The position numbers were made by a program, and so were the translations under genes. A stretch of 11,900 nucleotides of DNA from contig DGRP01000121.1 in assembly GCA_002391065.1 (NCBI GenBank), positions 1 to 11,900 on the forward strand. The letters are read 5' to 3'. This stretch comes from Ruminococcus sp. UBA4385 (lineage in GTDB: Bacteria; Bacillota_A; Clostridia; Oscillospirales; Ruminococcaceae). Below, in pieces: positions 1-6,776 of this stretch. The notes under the pieces were generated by a model. That model ran no database searches, was not told the origin of the DNA, and was given only the letters and a program-made list of their open reading frames with translations. The stretch's first letter is position 1; every line of letters starts with the position of its first letter.

Positions 1-74
1 CGGGTCGTGCGGTGTTGCCTTTATGACCTCTTAATGAGGAAAGAATACAGATAAAACAGGAGGAACGGAAGAAA

Positions 75-929
75 ATGAAGGAATTTCTTTCAAATGTGTG
101 GGTCAAGAGAGCGATATCGGTGTTTGGTATCGTGTATTTTGCAGTAATTGTAATGCTGACCTACGCTACATTTCTTTATGATCTTGAATTTGCAGAGGGC
201 AGGGAAAAGAGCTTTTTCGTTGTATACGTTATAGCCAGCATAGTTTTCCTTTTGCTGATGATACTGACGAGAAACGAGATAGTCACACGAGTACTGAGTG
301 TGCTGTGGCTGCCTGTGGTGTTCTTCCTGATATTATTCAATATGATGGACTGGATACTCATTATACCGCCTTTTATAGTTGCTGCTGTTATTTTCTTTGC
401 TGCGGGAACAGGCTCTAATGTAAAGGTAATTATGGGTACGATCTACCTGCTTATGTATGTGCTTGGAATAGTTGCATACTTTGTTCTGAACGTACTGTTC
501 GGCGGCTCCTCCGAGGAAACTCTCCTCAATGAGAACCTTGATACCACTACCTCGGTTTATGCTCTTTACAGAAATGACTTCCAGCACCTTTGTCAGGTAA
601 CCTCAGAGGACAATACAATTTCTCCTGACGGAAAGTACAAGATCCTTGTATATGACGTAAAGAACAATGACGTCGGCGGAGTTAAGATCGTGGTAGTTCC
701 TTACGATCAGGATATAGAGCTCAAGTTCTTCACCCTGAAGCAGAAGGGCATTAAGAAGACGATCTCCACCAAGGGTATCAGAGGAACAGTTCCCGAGGTG
801 GGCTGGACAACCAATGAAAAGGGTCAGCTCGGAGTGCAGTTCAAGCTTTCGTCAGGCTCAGAGCCGCATTTTACCTCCGTTCTGAGAATGCCCGATAAGC
901 AGTATCTTGAATTTTTGGGCATAGAGTAG
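75..929 (+). CDS. Polytopic membrane protein of unknown function with a soluble C-terminal domain (284 aa)
   Basis: I do not recognise this family. The N-terminal half has about five hydrophobic segments, roughly residues 13-34, 47-64, 70-88, 93-111 and 116-142. A polar domain of about 140 residues (145-284) follows. It looks rich in beta strands (alternating hydrophobic runs near 'YKILVYDV' and 'VKIVVVPY') and has no motif I can name. The ATG at 75 is supported by a strong AGGAGGA at 58-64, ten bases upstream. The stop is TAG at 927-929. Its promoter must lie left of the window or it is cotranscribed with an upstream gene. There is no signal peptide cleavage site, so it is probably an integral membrane protein. 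Which side of the membrane the tail faces cannot be fixed from sequence. Coding is convincing; function is unknown. Confidence 0.85.
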   Translation: MKEFLSNVWVKRAISVFGIVYFAVIVMLTYATFLYDLEFAEGREKSFFVVYVIASIVFLLLMILTRNEIVTRVLSVLWLPVVFFLILFNMMDWILIIPPFIVAAVIFFAAGTGSNVKVIMGTIYLLMYVLGIVAYFVLNVLFGGSSEETLLNENLDTTTSVYALYRNDFQHLCQVTSEDNTISPDGKYKILVYDVKNNDVGGVKIVVVPYDQDIELKFFTLKQKGIKKTISTKGIRGTVPEVGWTTNEKGQLGVQFKLSSGSEPHFTSVLRMPDKQYLEFLGIE

Positions 930-933
930 TTTA

Positions 934-960
934 CAAAATGTTTACAGGGCGGGCATTTTG
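934..960. repeat. Inverted repeat CAAAATG-N13-CATTTTG just upstream of a -35 box
   Basis: The arms CAAAATG (934-940) and CATTTTG (954-960) are perfect reverse complements around a 13-base loop. The element begins five bases after the stop of the membrane-protein gene and ends two bases before the -35 box at 962. It has no following T-run, so it is a poor intrinsic terminator. It may be an operator or activator site, or a weak RNA 3' end structure. Confidence 0.4.
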
Positions 961-961
961 C

Positions 962-990
962 TTGACAAATATTGCGTAATGCTTTATGAT
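962..990 (+). promoter_or_regulatory. Near-consensus sigma-A type promoter for the anchored secreted protein gene
   Basis: The -35 box TTGACA (962-967) is a perfect match. It is separated by exactly 17 bases from the -10 box TATGAT (985-990), which has one mismatch to TATAAT. Transcription should begin near 997, giving a leader of about 60 bases before the start codon at 1058. This is the best promoter in the window and implies that the downstream gene is transcribed independently and strongly. Confidence 0.85.
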
Positions 991-1009
991 TATATGTATG
1001 TTAGTGTGA

Positions 1010-1053
1010 AAGGGGGAAGGCTTTTCGTACACTGTGTATTGAAAAGCTGCCTT
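1010..1053 (+). promoter_or_regulatory. Shine-Dalgarno followed by a hairpin that occupies the spacer to the start codon
   Basis: A purine-rich AAGGGGG (1010-1016) is the only Shine-Dalgarno-like sequence in the leader, but it lies about 41 bases before the ATG at 1058. The gap folds on itself. Bases 1017-1021 (AAGGC) pair with 1049-1053 (GCCTT) and 1022-1026 (TTTTC) pair with 1041-1045 (GAAAA), leaving a 3-base bulge at 1046-1048. A smaller TAC/GTA stem (1028-1030 with 1036-1038) can form inside. Folded, the SD ends at the hairpin foot and only four bases (1054-1057) remain before ATG. The pairing is seen directly; the role in initiation is inferred. Confidence 0.5.
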
Positions 1054-1057
1054 GAAA

Positions 1058-2044
1058 ATGAAAATAAGAAGATTGTTTTGCGGGCTGTCGGCAGCGGCAA
1101 TGGCTCTTTGTCTTGCACTTCCTGCATTTGCTGATGCAGAGGAGGAAAAGATCGTTGACCCTTGGGCAATTACCGATGACAGCATACTGACAGCCGATAA
1201 ATCCAAGCCTTCGTTCTCGTTTGACGGCTCGGGCTGGAAGGATTATGTGCATATCACTCCCGATGCTGACGGTAATTTCAAAGTCGGCTCTGAGGATACC
1301 GTGTCCTATCAGGGTGTATCGCTCAAGGTCACAGGCTCGGCAGACGGAGCTCCAAGCGGTATGCAGAACTTTGCATGGGTAGTTACCGATGCTGACGGAA
1401 ATCCTGCATTCCCCGATGCAAATGAGGAAGATGCTGACTTCGTTACTATGGGTATTGAGTTTGATGCAAAGGACTTCGGAATGAATTATTTTGACGGCTG
1501 TGCATTTAAGTTCACTTACCGTATTAACCCTGATATTAAGAAGAGCCTTATGGGTGACTCGATATTTGCTTTCCCTGCTGATGATGACTACAAGCAGGTA
1601 GCGTCCAATATGAGCCAGATCAAGGTTAATGAGACGGATTCTCCGAATACAACACTGTATCAGGATAAGGTCGTGCCTGTTCCTACAGGTGTCGGTGCTA
1701 CAAAGTTTATCTTTGAGATACCGCTTAACAAGGCCGTGAAGTCTACAGACCTTATTTATATCGACAACCTGACCATCTCGGCTAATACCGAGGCTTATGA
1801 GGGCAAGTACAACGGAATGGTAGTTGCAAATATCGACAACTACAATGACGTTGCAGAGAAGAAAACAACTCCGAACGAGCTCCAGATCGCTGAGAAGGAG
1901 GAAAAAACCGAGAGTACCTCCGAGGCTTCTGCTAAGGAGTCAACAGCTACAGTTCCGATTATTATAGGCGTTGTAGTGGGCGTTATTATCGTCGGCGGAG
2001 TGACATTCTTCGTGGTCAAGAAGGTCAGAAACAGATATCTCTAA
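1058..2044 (+). CDS. Secreted protein anchored by a C-terminal transmembrane helix, possible beta-sandwich ectodomain
   Basis: The product (328 aa from ATG 1058) begins with a clear signal peptide: basic 'MKIRR', a hydrophobic core, and a likely signal peptidase site after AFA (residue 25). The mature region (26-264) is acidic and rich in Asp-Gly turns and alternating strands. It ends with 'IDNLTI' (235-240), a closing strand style seen in jelly-roll carbohydrate-binding modules, so a beta-sandwich is plausible but unproven. A Glu/Lys/Ser/Thr linker (265-300) leads to one membrane helix (301-320) and a basic tail 'KKVRNRYL', so most of the protein faces outside. An in-frame TTG at 1052 would add two residues, but it lies partly inside the leader hairpin, so I prefer ATG 1058. 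An in-frame stop at 1040 blocks any longer start. It has its own strong promoter and terminator. Function is unknown. Confidence 0.85.
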   Translation: MKIRRLFCGLSAAAMALCLALPAFADAEEEKIVDPWAITDDSILTADKSKPSFSFDGSGWKDYVHITPDADGNFKVGSEDTVSYQGVSLKVTGSADGAPSGMQNFAWVVTDADGNPAFPDANEEDADFVTMGIEFDAKDFGMNYFDGCAFKFTYRINPDIKKSLMGDSIFAFPADDDYKQVASNMSQIKVNETDSPNTTLYQDKVVPVPTGVGATKFIFEIPLNKAVKSTDLIYIDNLTISANTEAYEGKYNGMVVANIDNYNDVAEKKTTPNELQIAEKEEKTESTSEASAKESTATVPIIIGVVVGVIIVGGVTFFVVKKVRNRYL

Positions 2045-2050
2045 AAAGCA

Positions 2051-2086
2051 AAGAGGCTATTGCTGAAAAGCAACGGCCTCTTTTTT
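2051..2086. terminator. Strong, probably bidirectional intrinsic terminator between convergent genes
   Basis: AAGAGGC (2051-2057) pairs with GCCTCTT (2076-2082), and the inner TTGCT (2060-2064) pairs with AGCAA (2069-2073), closed by a GAAA tetraloop. A run of six T (2081-2086) follows on the + strand. On the - strand the hairpin is followed by TTGCTTTTT, so it can also end the convergent lipoprotein gene. It lies 7 bases after one stop codon and 5 bases from the other. Confidence 0.9.
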
Positions 2087-2091
2087 ATCTG

Positions 2092-2409
2092 TCAGTCTAA
2101 TACTCTGCTGACTGTGTCCCCGATGTTGCTGGCGGTGTCGCCTACAAGGTCAGCGCCCTCTTTTGCAACATCTCCGACGGTGCTTGCTGTGTCCTCGACG
2201 ATGTCTGCTCCGCCGCTTACTACATCGTTGGCAGTGTCCTTGGCTCTGTCTGCCATGTCACGGCTTTCGTCCTCGTATTCCATGCTGTCTGCATCACGGG
2301 AATCCTCAACAAAGCCCGAGTCCGAGACCTCGCTTCTGCCGTCTCCGCAGGCCGTAAGGCAGGCCGCACAGGCGGTAAGACTCAGGATAAGTGCTAAAAG
2401 CTTTTTCAT
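2092..2409 (-). CDS. Small acidic repeat-containing lipoprotein (105 aa)
   Basis: Read leftwards from ATG 2409 the product starts 'MKKLLALILSL' and contains two lipobox-like LTAC motifs, Cys14 and Cys21. Cys21, followed by 'GDGR', is the better lipid-anchored cysteine. The mature part is strongly acidic and ends in two near-identical 18-residue repeats, GADIVEDTASTVGDVAKE (67-84) and GADLVGDTASNIGDTVSR (85-102), preceded by a partial copy around residues 56-66. They look amphipathic and probably helical. The start is set by AAAGGAG about seven bases upstream (complement of 2417-2423). A longer reading frame from 2460 would bury the signal peptide and is rejected. It is expected on the outer face of the cytoplasmic membrane. 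I do not recognise a family; the repeat style recalls small stress or spacer lipoproteins, but this is only resemblance. Confidence 0.8.
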   Translation of the reverse strand: MKKLLALILSLTACAACLTACGDGRSEVSDSGFVEDSRDADSMEYEDESRDMADRAKDTANDVVSGGADIVEDTASTVGDVAKEGADLVGDTASNIGDTVSRVLD

Positions 2410-2482
2410 ATTGTTTCTCCTTTCATAAGCTCCATTTCGGAAAATCTGTCCGATAAGCATTAGTATTTCAAAATATTTACGG

Positions 2483-2509
2483 ATTATTCTCCGGCAGGAT
2501 TTTTGTCAT
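2483..2509 (-). promoter_or_regulatory. Weak candidate promoter for the lipoprotein gene
   Basis: On the - strand ATGACA (complement of 2504-2509) and AATAAT (complement of 2483-2488) each match five of six consensus bases, but their spacing is 15 rather than 17. Transcription would start near 2476, about 67 bases before the start codon. No better candidate was seen in the divergent region 2410-2584, so this is tentative. Confidence 0.25.
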
Positions 2510-2584
2510 AAACAGGTATCATAAGCGAAAAATGTTGAAAGAATTGGTCAAAGTGCCGAATTTTTTTGCTTGCGAAAATAGGGC

Positions 2585-2613
2585 TTTAAAAATCTGAAAA
2601 AAAGTGTTATAAT
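2585..2613 (+). promoter_or_regulatory. Extended -10 promoter of the ATP synthase operon
   Basis: TTTAAA (2585-2590, four of six matches to TTGACA) lies 17 bases before a perfect TATAAT (2608-2613). The TG at 2605-2606 makes it an extended -10 element. Transcription should begin close to 2620, giving a leader of about 45 bases before the atpI start at 2666. A short hairpin GCCC-GTAT-GGGC (2630-2641) lies in that leader. No later strong promoter was seen within the operon. Confidence 0.8.
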
Positions 2614-2655
2614 CAGAATGATAATGTGTGCCCGTATGGGCTGCCGAGGTCTGGC

Positions 2656-2662
2656 GGAGGGG
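2656..2662 (+). promoter_or_regulatory. Ribosome binding site that decides the atpI start
   Basis: GGAGGGG lies immediately upstream of ATG 2666. The alternative in-frame ATGs at 2618 and 2636 have no such site, and 2618 lies at or before the predicted transcription start. This supports 2666 as the true start. Confidence 0.7.
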
Positions 2663-2665
2663 CTT

Positions 2666-3058
2666 ATGGACAGTAATGAAAATACGCTTGCTCCTCTGGT
2701 GGGCAGGATAGTCAGGTACGGCGCTGTACTGAGCGCAGTCTGCTGGGCATTCACCCTGATATGGGGATTTGAGCTCAGAACGCTCCTTGGCTTCGTTATC
2801 GGGTACGGGTTTATGTGTGCGGCAATGCTGTATCTTTCACGCTCCTGCGAAAGGGCAGTCGAGCTTGATGCGGCAAAGGCAAAGCGCCTGATGACACAGT
2901 GCTATGTGCTGAGGTATTTCGCTTTGTTCGCTCTCTGCGCAGTGTCTGTGCTGACGGGACTGGTGAACGTGGTGGGTGTGCTTGTGCCCCAGTTTTATCC
3001 GAGGATAATTCTTACCCTCATACAGATCTTCTCACGAAAGGAAGGCTCTCATGAATGA
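2666..3058 (+). CDS. atpI: ATP synthase subunit I-like membrane protein (130 aa)
   Basis: This small protein has four hydrophobic helices (about residues 17-33, 38-57, 81-99 and 100-118), separated by a basic, polar loop (59-79). Size, helix number, the 'VLRYFALFAL' and 'PQFYPRIIL' stretches and position as first gene before atpB match the AtpI / ATP synthase subunit I family. In other bacteria AtpI helps assemble the c-ring and is not part of the finished enzyme. The sequence of this family is poorly conserved, so the call leans on context. Its last codons overlap atpB by eight bases, so translation of the two is probably coupled. The start at 2666 rests on GGAGGGG at 2656-2662. Confidence 0.8.
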   Translation: MDSNENTLAPLVGRIVRYGAVLSAVCWAFTLIWGFELRTLLGFVIGYGFMCAAMLYLSRSCERAVELDAAKAKRLMTQCYVLRYFALFALCAVSVLTGLVNVVGVLVPQFYPRIILTLIQIFSRKEGSHE

Positions 3059-3773
3059 TATAGGAAACGGCCCTAAGGTCGTCTTTGAGATAGGTCCGAT
3101 ACAGGTCACCGAGACAGTGGTAATGGGCTGGCTGATAATAGTTGCGGTCACGATACTCTGTATCTGGCTCACACACGGGATAAAGAAGATCCCCGAGAAG
3201 AAAAGACAGGTTGTTGCGGAGATGTTTGTAAACTTCGTGAACAACATGGTAAAAGAGAATATGGGTCCTTCGCTTATCAAGTTTGCGCCCTATATCGGTA
3301 TGCTGCTCGTATATGCGGTGCTCGGAGCGCTCATAAGCCTTGTGGGTCTGAGGTCTATGACGGCTGATATTAATGTTACGGCAACATGGGCTCTTATGAC
3401 CTTTGCTCTGATAACCTATTACAAGCTCAAGAATAACGGCCCTCTCGGGTATCTCAAGAGCTTTGCTCAGCCTGTTGCGTTTATCCTTCCGCTTAATATC
3501 ATAAGCGAGGTCGCAACTCCTGCATCTATGGCATTCCGTCTTTTCGGAAACGTTGCGGGCGGTATGGTGATCACAGGGCTTCTTTACGGAGCGCTCGGCT
3601 CTCTGTCCTCGGCTGTGGGACTGAGCTTTACAGCAGGCTCGTGGGGCTTCAATGTGTTCCAGGTAGGTATTCCTGCGGTGCTGTCTGTTTATTTTGACCT
3701 GTTCTCGGGCTGTATACAGGCGTACATTTTCTCAATGCTCACTATGGTAAACGTGGGCGCAGCAAACGAATAA
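3051..3773 (+). CDS. atpB: F0F1 ATP synthase subunit a (240 aa)
   Basis: Subunit a is the stator that forms the two ion half-channels against the c-ring. The hallmark 'FRLFGN' (162-167) carries Arg163, equivalent to E. coli Arg210, the residue that separates the two half-channels. 'GCIQAYIF' (220-227) carries Gln223, equivalent to Gln252. Hydrophobic helices lie near 22-41, 79-100, 110-124, 137-158, 160-183 and 200-235. The E. coli Glu219 position is Met172 and the His245 position is Asp216, so the acidic partner sits on the later helix. Length is typical for short Firmicutes forms. ATG 3051 is preceded by AAAGGAAGG (3037-3045) and overlaps the end of atpI. Confidence 0.97.
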   Translation: MNDIGNGPKVVFEIGPIQVTETVVMGWLIIVAVTILCIWLTHGIKKIPEKKRQVVAEMFVNFVNNMVKENMGPSLIKFAPYIGMLLVYAVLGALISLVGLRSMTADINVTATWALMTFALITYYKLKNNGPLGYLKSFAQPVAFILPLNIISEVATPASMAFRLFGNVAGGMVITGLLYGALGSLSSAVGLSFTAGSWGFNVFQVGIPAVLSVYFDLFSGCIQAYIFSMLTMVNVGAANE

Positions 3774-3779
3774 GTTAAA

Positions 3780-4096
<317 letters not shown>

Positions 4097-4129
4097 TAAA
4101 AGAAGAATCAGATTTTTGGAGGAAGAATA

Positions 4130-4645
4130 ATGGTATTTGCTGCAGGCGACGTTACAGAGTTCCTGTCGATAAACCTCACAACTATCATAGCCACGCTTCT
4201 GAACTCTCTGATACTTTTCCTTGTGCTGAAGCATTTCCTGTTCGATAAGGTCAATGCCGTTATCGAGGAGAGAAAGAATGATGTCTCAAAGACCTACGAG
4301 GAGGCAGATGCCGCAAAGGCAAATGCCCTTGAGCTGGAGCGTCAGTATGACGAAAAGCTGGGTCAGGCAAAGGAGGAGTCAGCCGCTATCATTCAGGCTG
4401 CCACAAGAAAGGCTCAGGTGCGCTCCGATGAGATCATCGACGATGCAAAGCTTGAAGCCAAGAGCATTGTGGATAACGCTCAGAGAGAGATCGAGAGAGA
4501 CAAGAAGATAGCCGTGAACCAGATCAAGGACGAGATCACGGATATTGCATTCTCGGCTGCGAAGGCTGTTGTTGAGAAGGATATGACCAGCGAGGACAAT
4601 GAACGTCTGATAGAAAAGTTCATAAATAATGTGGGTGAAATGTAA
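4130..4645 (+). CDS. atpF: F0F1 ATP synthase subunit b (171 aa)
   Basis: Subunit b is the peripheral stalk that holds F1 still against the rotor. One N-terminal membrane helix (about 13-35, 'INLTTIIATLLNSLILFLVL') is followed by 'KHFLFDKVNAVIEERK' and a long charged helix (about 40-165) rich in Glu, Lys, Ala and Gln. This is the coiled-coil dimer that reaches subunit delta at the top of F1. Length is typical. ATG 4130 follows GGAGGA about seven bases upstream. The stop overlaps the next start as TAATG at 4643-4647, so atpF and atpH are probably translationally coupled, fitting their joint role in the stator. Confidence 0.95.
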   Translation: MVFAAGDVTEFLSINLTTIIATLLNSLILFLVLKHFLFDKVNAVIEERKNDVSKTYEEADAAKANALELERQYDEKLGQAKEESAAIIQAATRKAQVRSDEIIDDAKLEAKSIVDNAQREIERDKKIAVNQIKDEITDIAFSAAKAVVEKDMTSEDNERLIEKFINNVGEM

Positions 4646-5193
4646 TGGCACAGAGCGTTGAGAACGTTTATAGTGAGGCGTTCTTCGAGCTTTGCGCTGA
4701 GGCTGACTGCATTGACGCAGCCTTTGAGGAGCTGGGCGAGGTTAGTGAGCTCATCTTCTCTGAGGAGAACTGTGACTATGCAAAGCTTCTTGCGTCTCCG
4801 CTCATAAAGGACGATGATAAGAGAAAGACGCTGGAAAGCGTGTTCGGAGGTAAAATATCCGACCTGACGATCGACTTTCTGAGCGTGCTTTCAAAAAACG
4901 GCAGGATCATGTTTCTGCCCGCCGTTTACTCGGAGTTCAAAAAGCTTTACTATAAAAAGAACAATATTATGGAGGTCACTGCCGTTACCTCGCAGAAGCT
5001 GTCGGCAGGGCTCAGGGAGAAGCTTGTGAAAAAGCTTGAGCAGACCTCCGGAAACAGGGTCATTCTCATTGAGAAGCTTGACCCGTCGATACTCGGAGGC
5101 ATAATCCTGAAATATCAGGGTTCCGAGATCGATGCAAGCGTGGCTTCGGGACTGGAGCGTATAAAAGCGCAGATAGACGGGGTCATCGCATAA
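4645..5193 (+). CDS. atpH: F1 ATP synthase subunit delta (182 aa)
   Basis: Delta caps the alpha3beta3 head and clamps it to the b stalk. The N-terminal helical domain (about 3-105) begins with the typical 'SVENVYSEAFFEL' and includes 'LASPLIKDDDKR' (49-60). The C-terminal domain holds the family signature 'LDPSILGGIILKYQG' (145-159), followed by 'EIDASVASGLERIK'. Length matches the family. There is no strong separate ribosome site (GGGTGA upstream is weak). With the one-base overlap with atpF, this suggests initiation by reinitiation or coupling. Confidence 0.95.
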   Translation: MAQSVENVYSEAFFELCAEADCIDAAFEELGEVSELIFSEENCDYAKLLASPLIKDDDKRKTLESVFGGKISDLTIDFLSVLSKNGRIMFLPAVYSEFKKLYYKKNNIMEVTAVTSQKLSAGLREKLVKKLEQTSGNRVILIEKLDPSILGGIILKYQGSEIDASVASGLERIKAQIDGVIA

Positions 5194-5250
5194 TTGTACG
5201 GGGAGCAGGCTGAACTGTGACCTCTACTAAAAGAAAGGTATAGATGTTTT

Positions 5251-6765
5251 ATGAAATTACGTCCTGATGAAATAACAGGTTTGATAAAACAGCAGATCAA
5301 GGACTACAGCTCAAAGCTGAAGCTTGACGATGTGGGCTCGGTAGTTACTGTCGGCGACGGTATATCGAGAGTACACGGTCTTGAGAAGTGTATGTCAGGC
5401 GAGCTCCTTGAGTTCTGCAACGGTACATACGGAATGGCGATGAACCTCGAGCAGGAGTTCGTAGGCTGTGTGCTTCTGGGCTCTGAGGACGGCATCAAGG
5501 AGGGCTCATCGGTTAAGAGAACGGGTAATATCGTTTCCGTTCCCGTAGGCGAGGCTCTGCTCGGAAGAGTAGTTGATGCTCTCGGTCACCCTATCGACGG
5601 AAAGGGAGCTGTTCTTACCGAAGAGACAAGGCCTATCGAAAGCCCTGCCTACGGTATTATTACAAGACAGTCCGTAAACAGACCTCTGCAAACGGGTATC
5701 AAGGCTATCGACTCAATGATACCGATAGGAAGAGGTCAGCGTGAGCTTATTATCGGAGACAGACAGACGGGAAAGACCTCTATCGCTCTCGATACTATAA
5801 TCAATCAGAAGGGCAAGGACGTTATCTGCGTTTATGTGGCTATCGGTCAGAAGAGATCTACGGTCGCAAACGTGGTTGATACGCTTGAGAAGAACGACGC
5901 TATGAGCTACTCTATCGTGGTATCGGCAACAGCATCGGAAATGGCGCCTTTGCAGTATATAGCTCCTTATTCGGGAGTTGCTATAGCTGAGTACTTCATG
6001 CAGCAGGGTAAAGATGTCCTCTGTGTTTATGATGACCTCTCAAAGCACGCTGTAGCTTACAGAACTATGTCACTGCTCCTGCAAAGACCTACAGGAAGAG
6101 AAGCATACCCCGGAGATGTATTCTATCTCCATTCAAGACTTCTGGAGCGTGCCTGCTGCCTGAACAAGGACTACGGCGGAGGCTCTATCACAGCGCTGCC
6201 TATAATCGAAACTCAGGCAGGTGACGTATCGGCTTATATCCCGACGAACGTTATCTCCATTACAGACGGTCAGATCTTCCTTGAGAGTGAGCTCTTCTTC
6301 TCGGGTGTAAGACCTGCTGTAAACCCGGGTATCTCGGTATCCCGTGTAGGAGGCTCGGCACAGATAAAGGCTATGAAGAAGGTATCGGGACCGCTGAAGC
6401 TTCTCTATTCGCAGTACAGAGAGCTGCAGTCGTTCTCACAGTTCGGCTCAGACCTTGATAAGGACACCAAGGAGAGACTTGCACAGGGCGAGCGTATAGT
6501 TGAGGTGCTCAAACAGGGCAAAACCAGCCCCCTTGACGTTGAAAAGCAGGTTGTTATCATCTATGCGGTGGTAAATAATTACCTTAAAGATATCAAGGTG
6601 TCGGATATTGCAGAGTATGAGAAGGACCTTCTGAATTATATTGATGAGTCTCACCCCGATATTTATTCCTCTATCAGGGAGAAGGGCGAGCTTACCGATG
6701 AGAACGAGGCAGCACTCAAAGAGGTGCTGACAGCCTACGCTCAGAAGTTTTTACAGACTAAATAA
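5251..6765 (+). CDS. atpA: F1 ATP synthase subunit alpha (504 aa)
   Basis: Alpha is the non-catalytic nucleotide-binding subunit of the alpha3beta3 head. It starts '[16 protein letters not shown]', the usual alpha N-terminus that binds delta. It has the P-loop GDRQTGKT (169-176), a Walker B strand 'VLCVYDD' (256-262), and the alpha/beta signature '[10 protein letters not shown]' (355-364) followed directly by Arg365. Arg365 is the arginine finger that reaches into the neighbouring catalytic site. Length is normal and all motifs are intact. The start is preceded by GAAAGG (5233-5238), rather far at 12 bases. An out-of-frame ATG at 5244 lies closer to that site and opens a seven-codon frame overlapping the start. 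Confidence 0.98.
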   Translation: MKLRPDEITGLIKQQIKDYSSKLKLDDVGSVVTVGDGISRVHGLEKCMSGELLEFCNGTYGMAMNLEQEFVGCVLLGSEDGIKEGSSVKRTGNIVSVPVGEALLGRVVDALGHPIDGKGAVLTEETRPIESPAYGIITRQSVNRPLQTGIKAIDSMIPIGRGQRELIIGDRQTGKTSIALDTIINQKGKDVICVYVAIGQKRSTVANVVDTLEKNDAMSYSIVVSATASEMAPLQYIAPYSGVAIAEYFMQQGKDVLCVYDDLSKHAVAYRTMSLLLQRPTGREAYPGDVFYLHSRLLERACCLNKDYGGGSITALPIIETQAGDVSAYIPTNVISITDGQIFLESELFFSGVRPAVNPGISVSRVGGSAQIKAMKKVSGPLKLLYSQYRELQSFSQFGSDLDKDTKERLAQGERIVEVLKQGKTSPLDVEKQVVIIYAVVNNYLKDIKVSDIAEYEKDLLNYIDESHPDIYSSIREKGELTDENEAALKEVLTAYAQKFLQTK

Positions 6766-6776
6766 AGAGGTGCGAA

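Noticed and set aside
1..74. Possible tail of an upstream gene
   Set aside because: Two frames are open from the left edge, to TGA at 24-26 and to TAA at 32-34. With so few codons I cannot tell which, if either, is real.
2060..2428. Plus-strand frame of 122 codons opposite the lipoprotein gene
   Set aside because: It starts inside a terminator hairpin and is antisense to a gene with a signal peptide, lipobox and good ribosome site.
2410..2460. N-terminal extension of the lipoprotein from ATG 2460
   Set aside because: It would place 17 residues before an otherwise perfect lipoprotein signal peptide, and the AAAGGAG site fits ATG 2409.
2618..2665. Longer atpI from ATG 2618
   Set aside because: That codon lies at or before the predicted transcription start, while GGAGGGG sits directly before ATG 2666.
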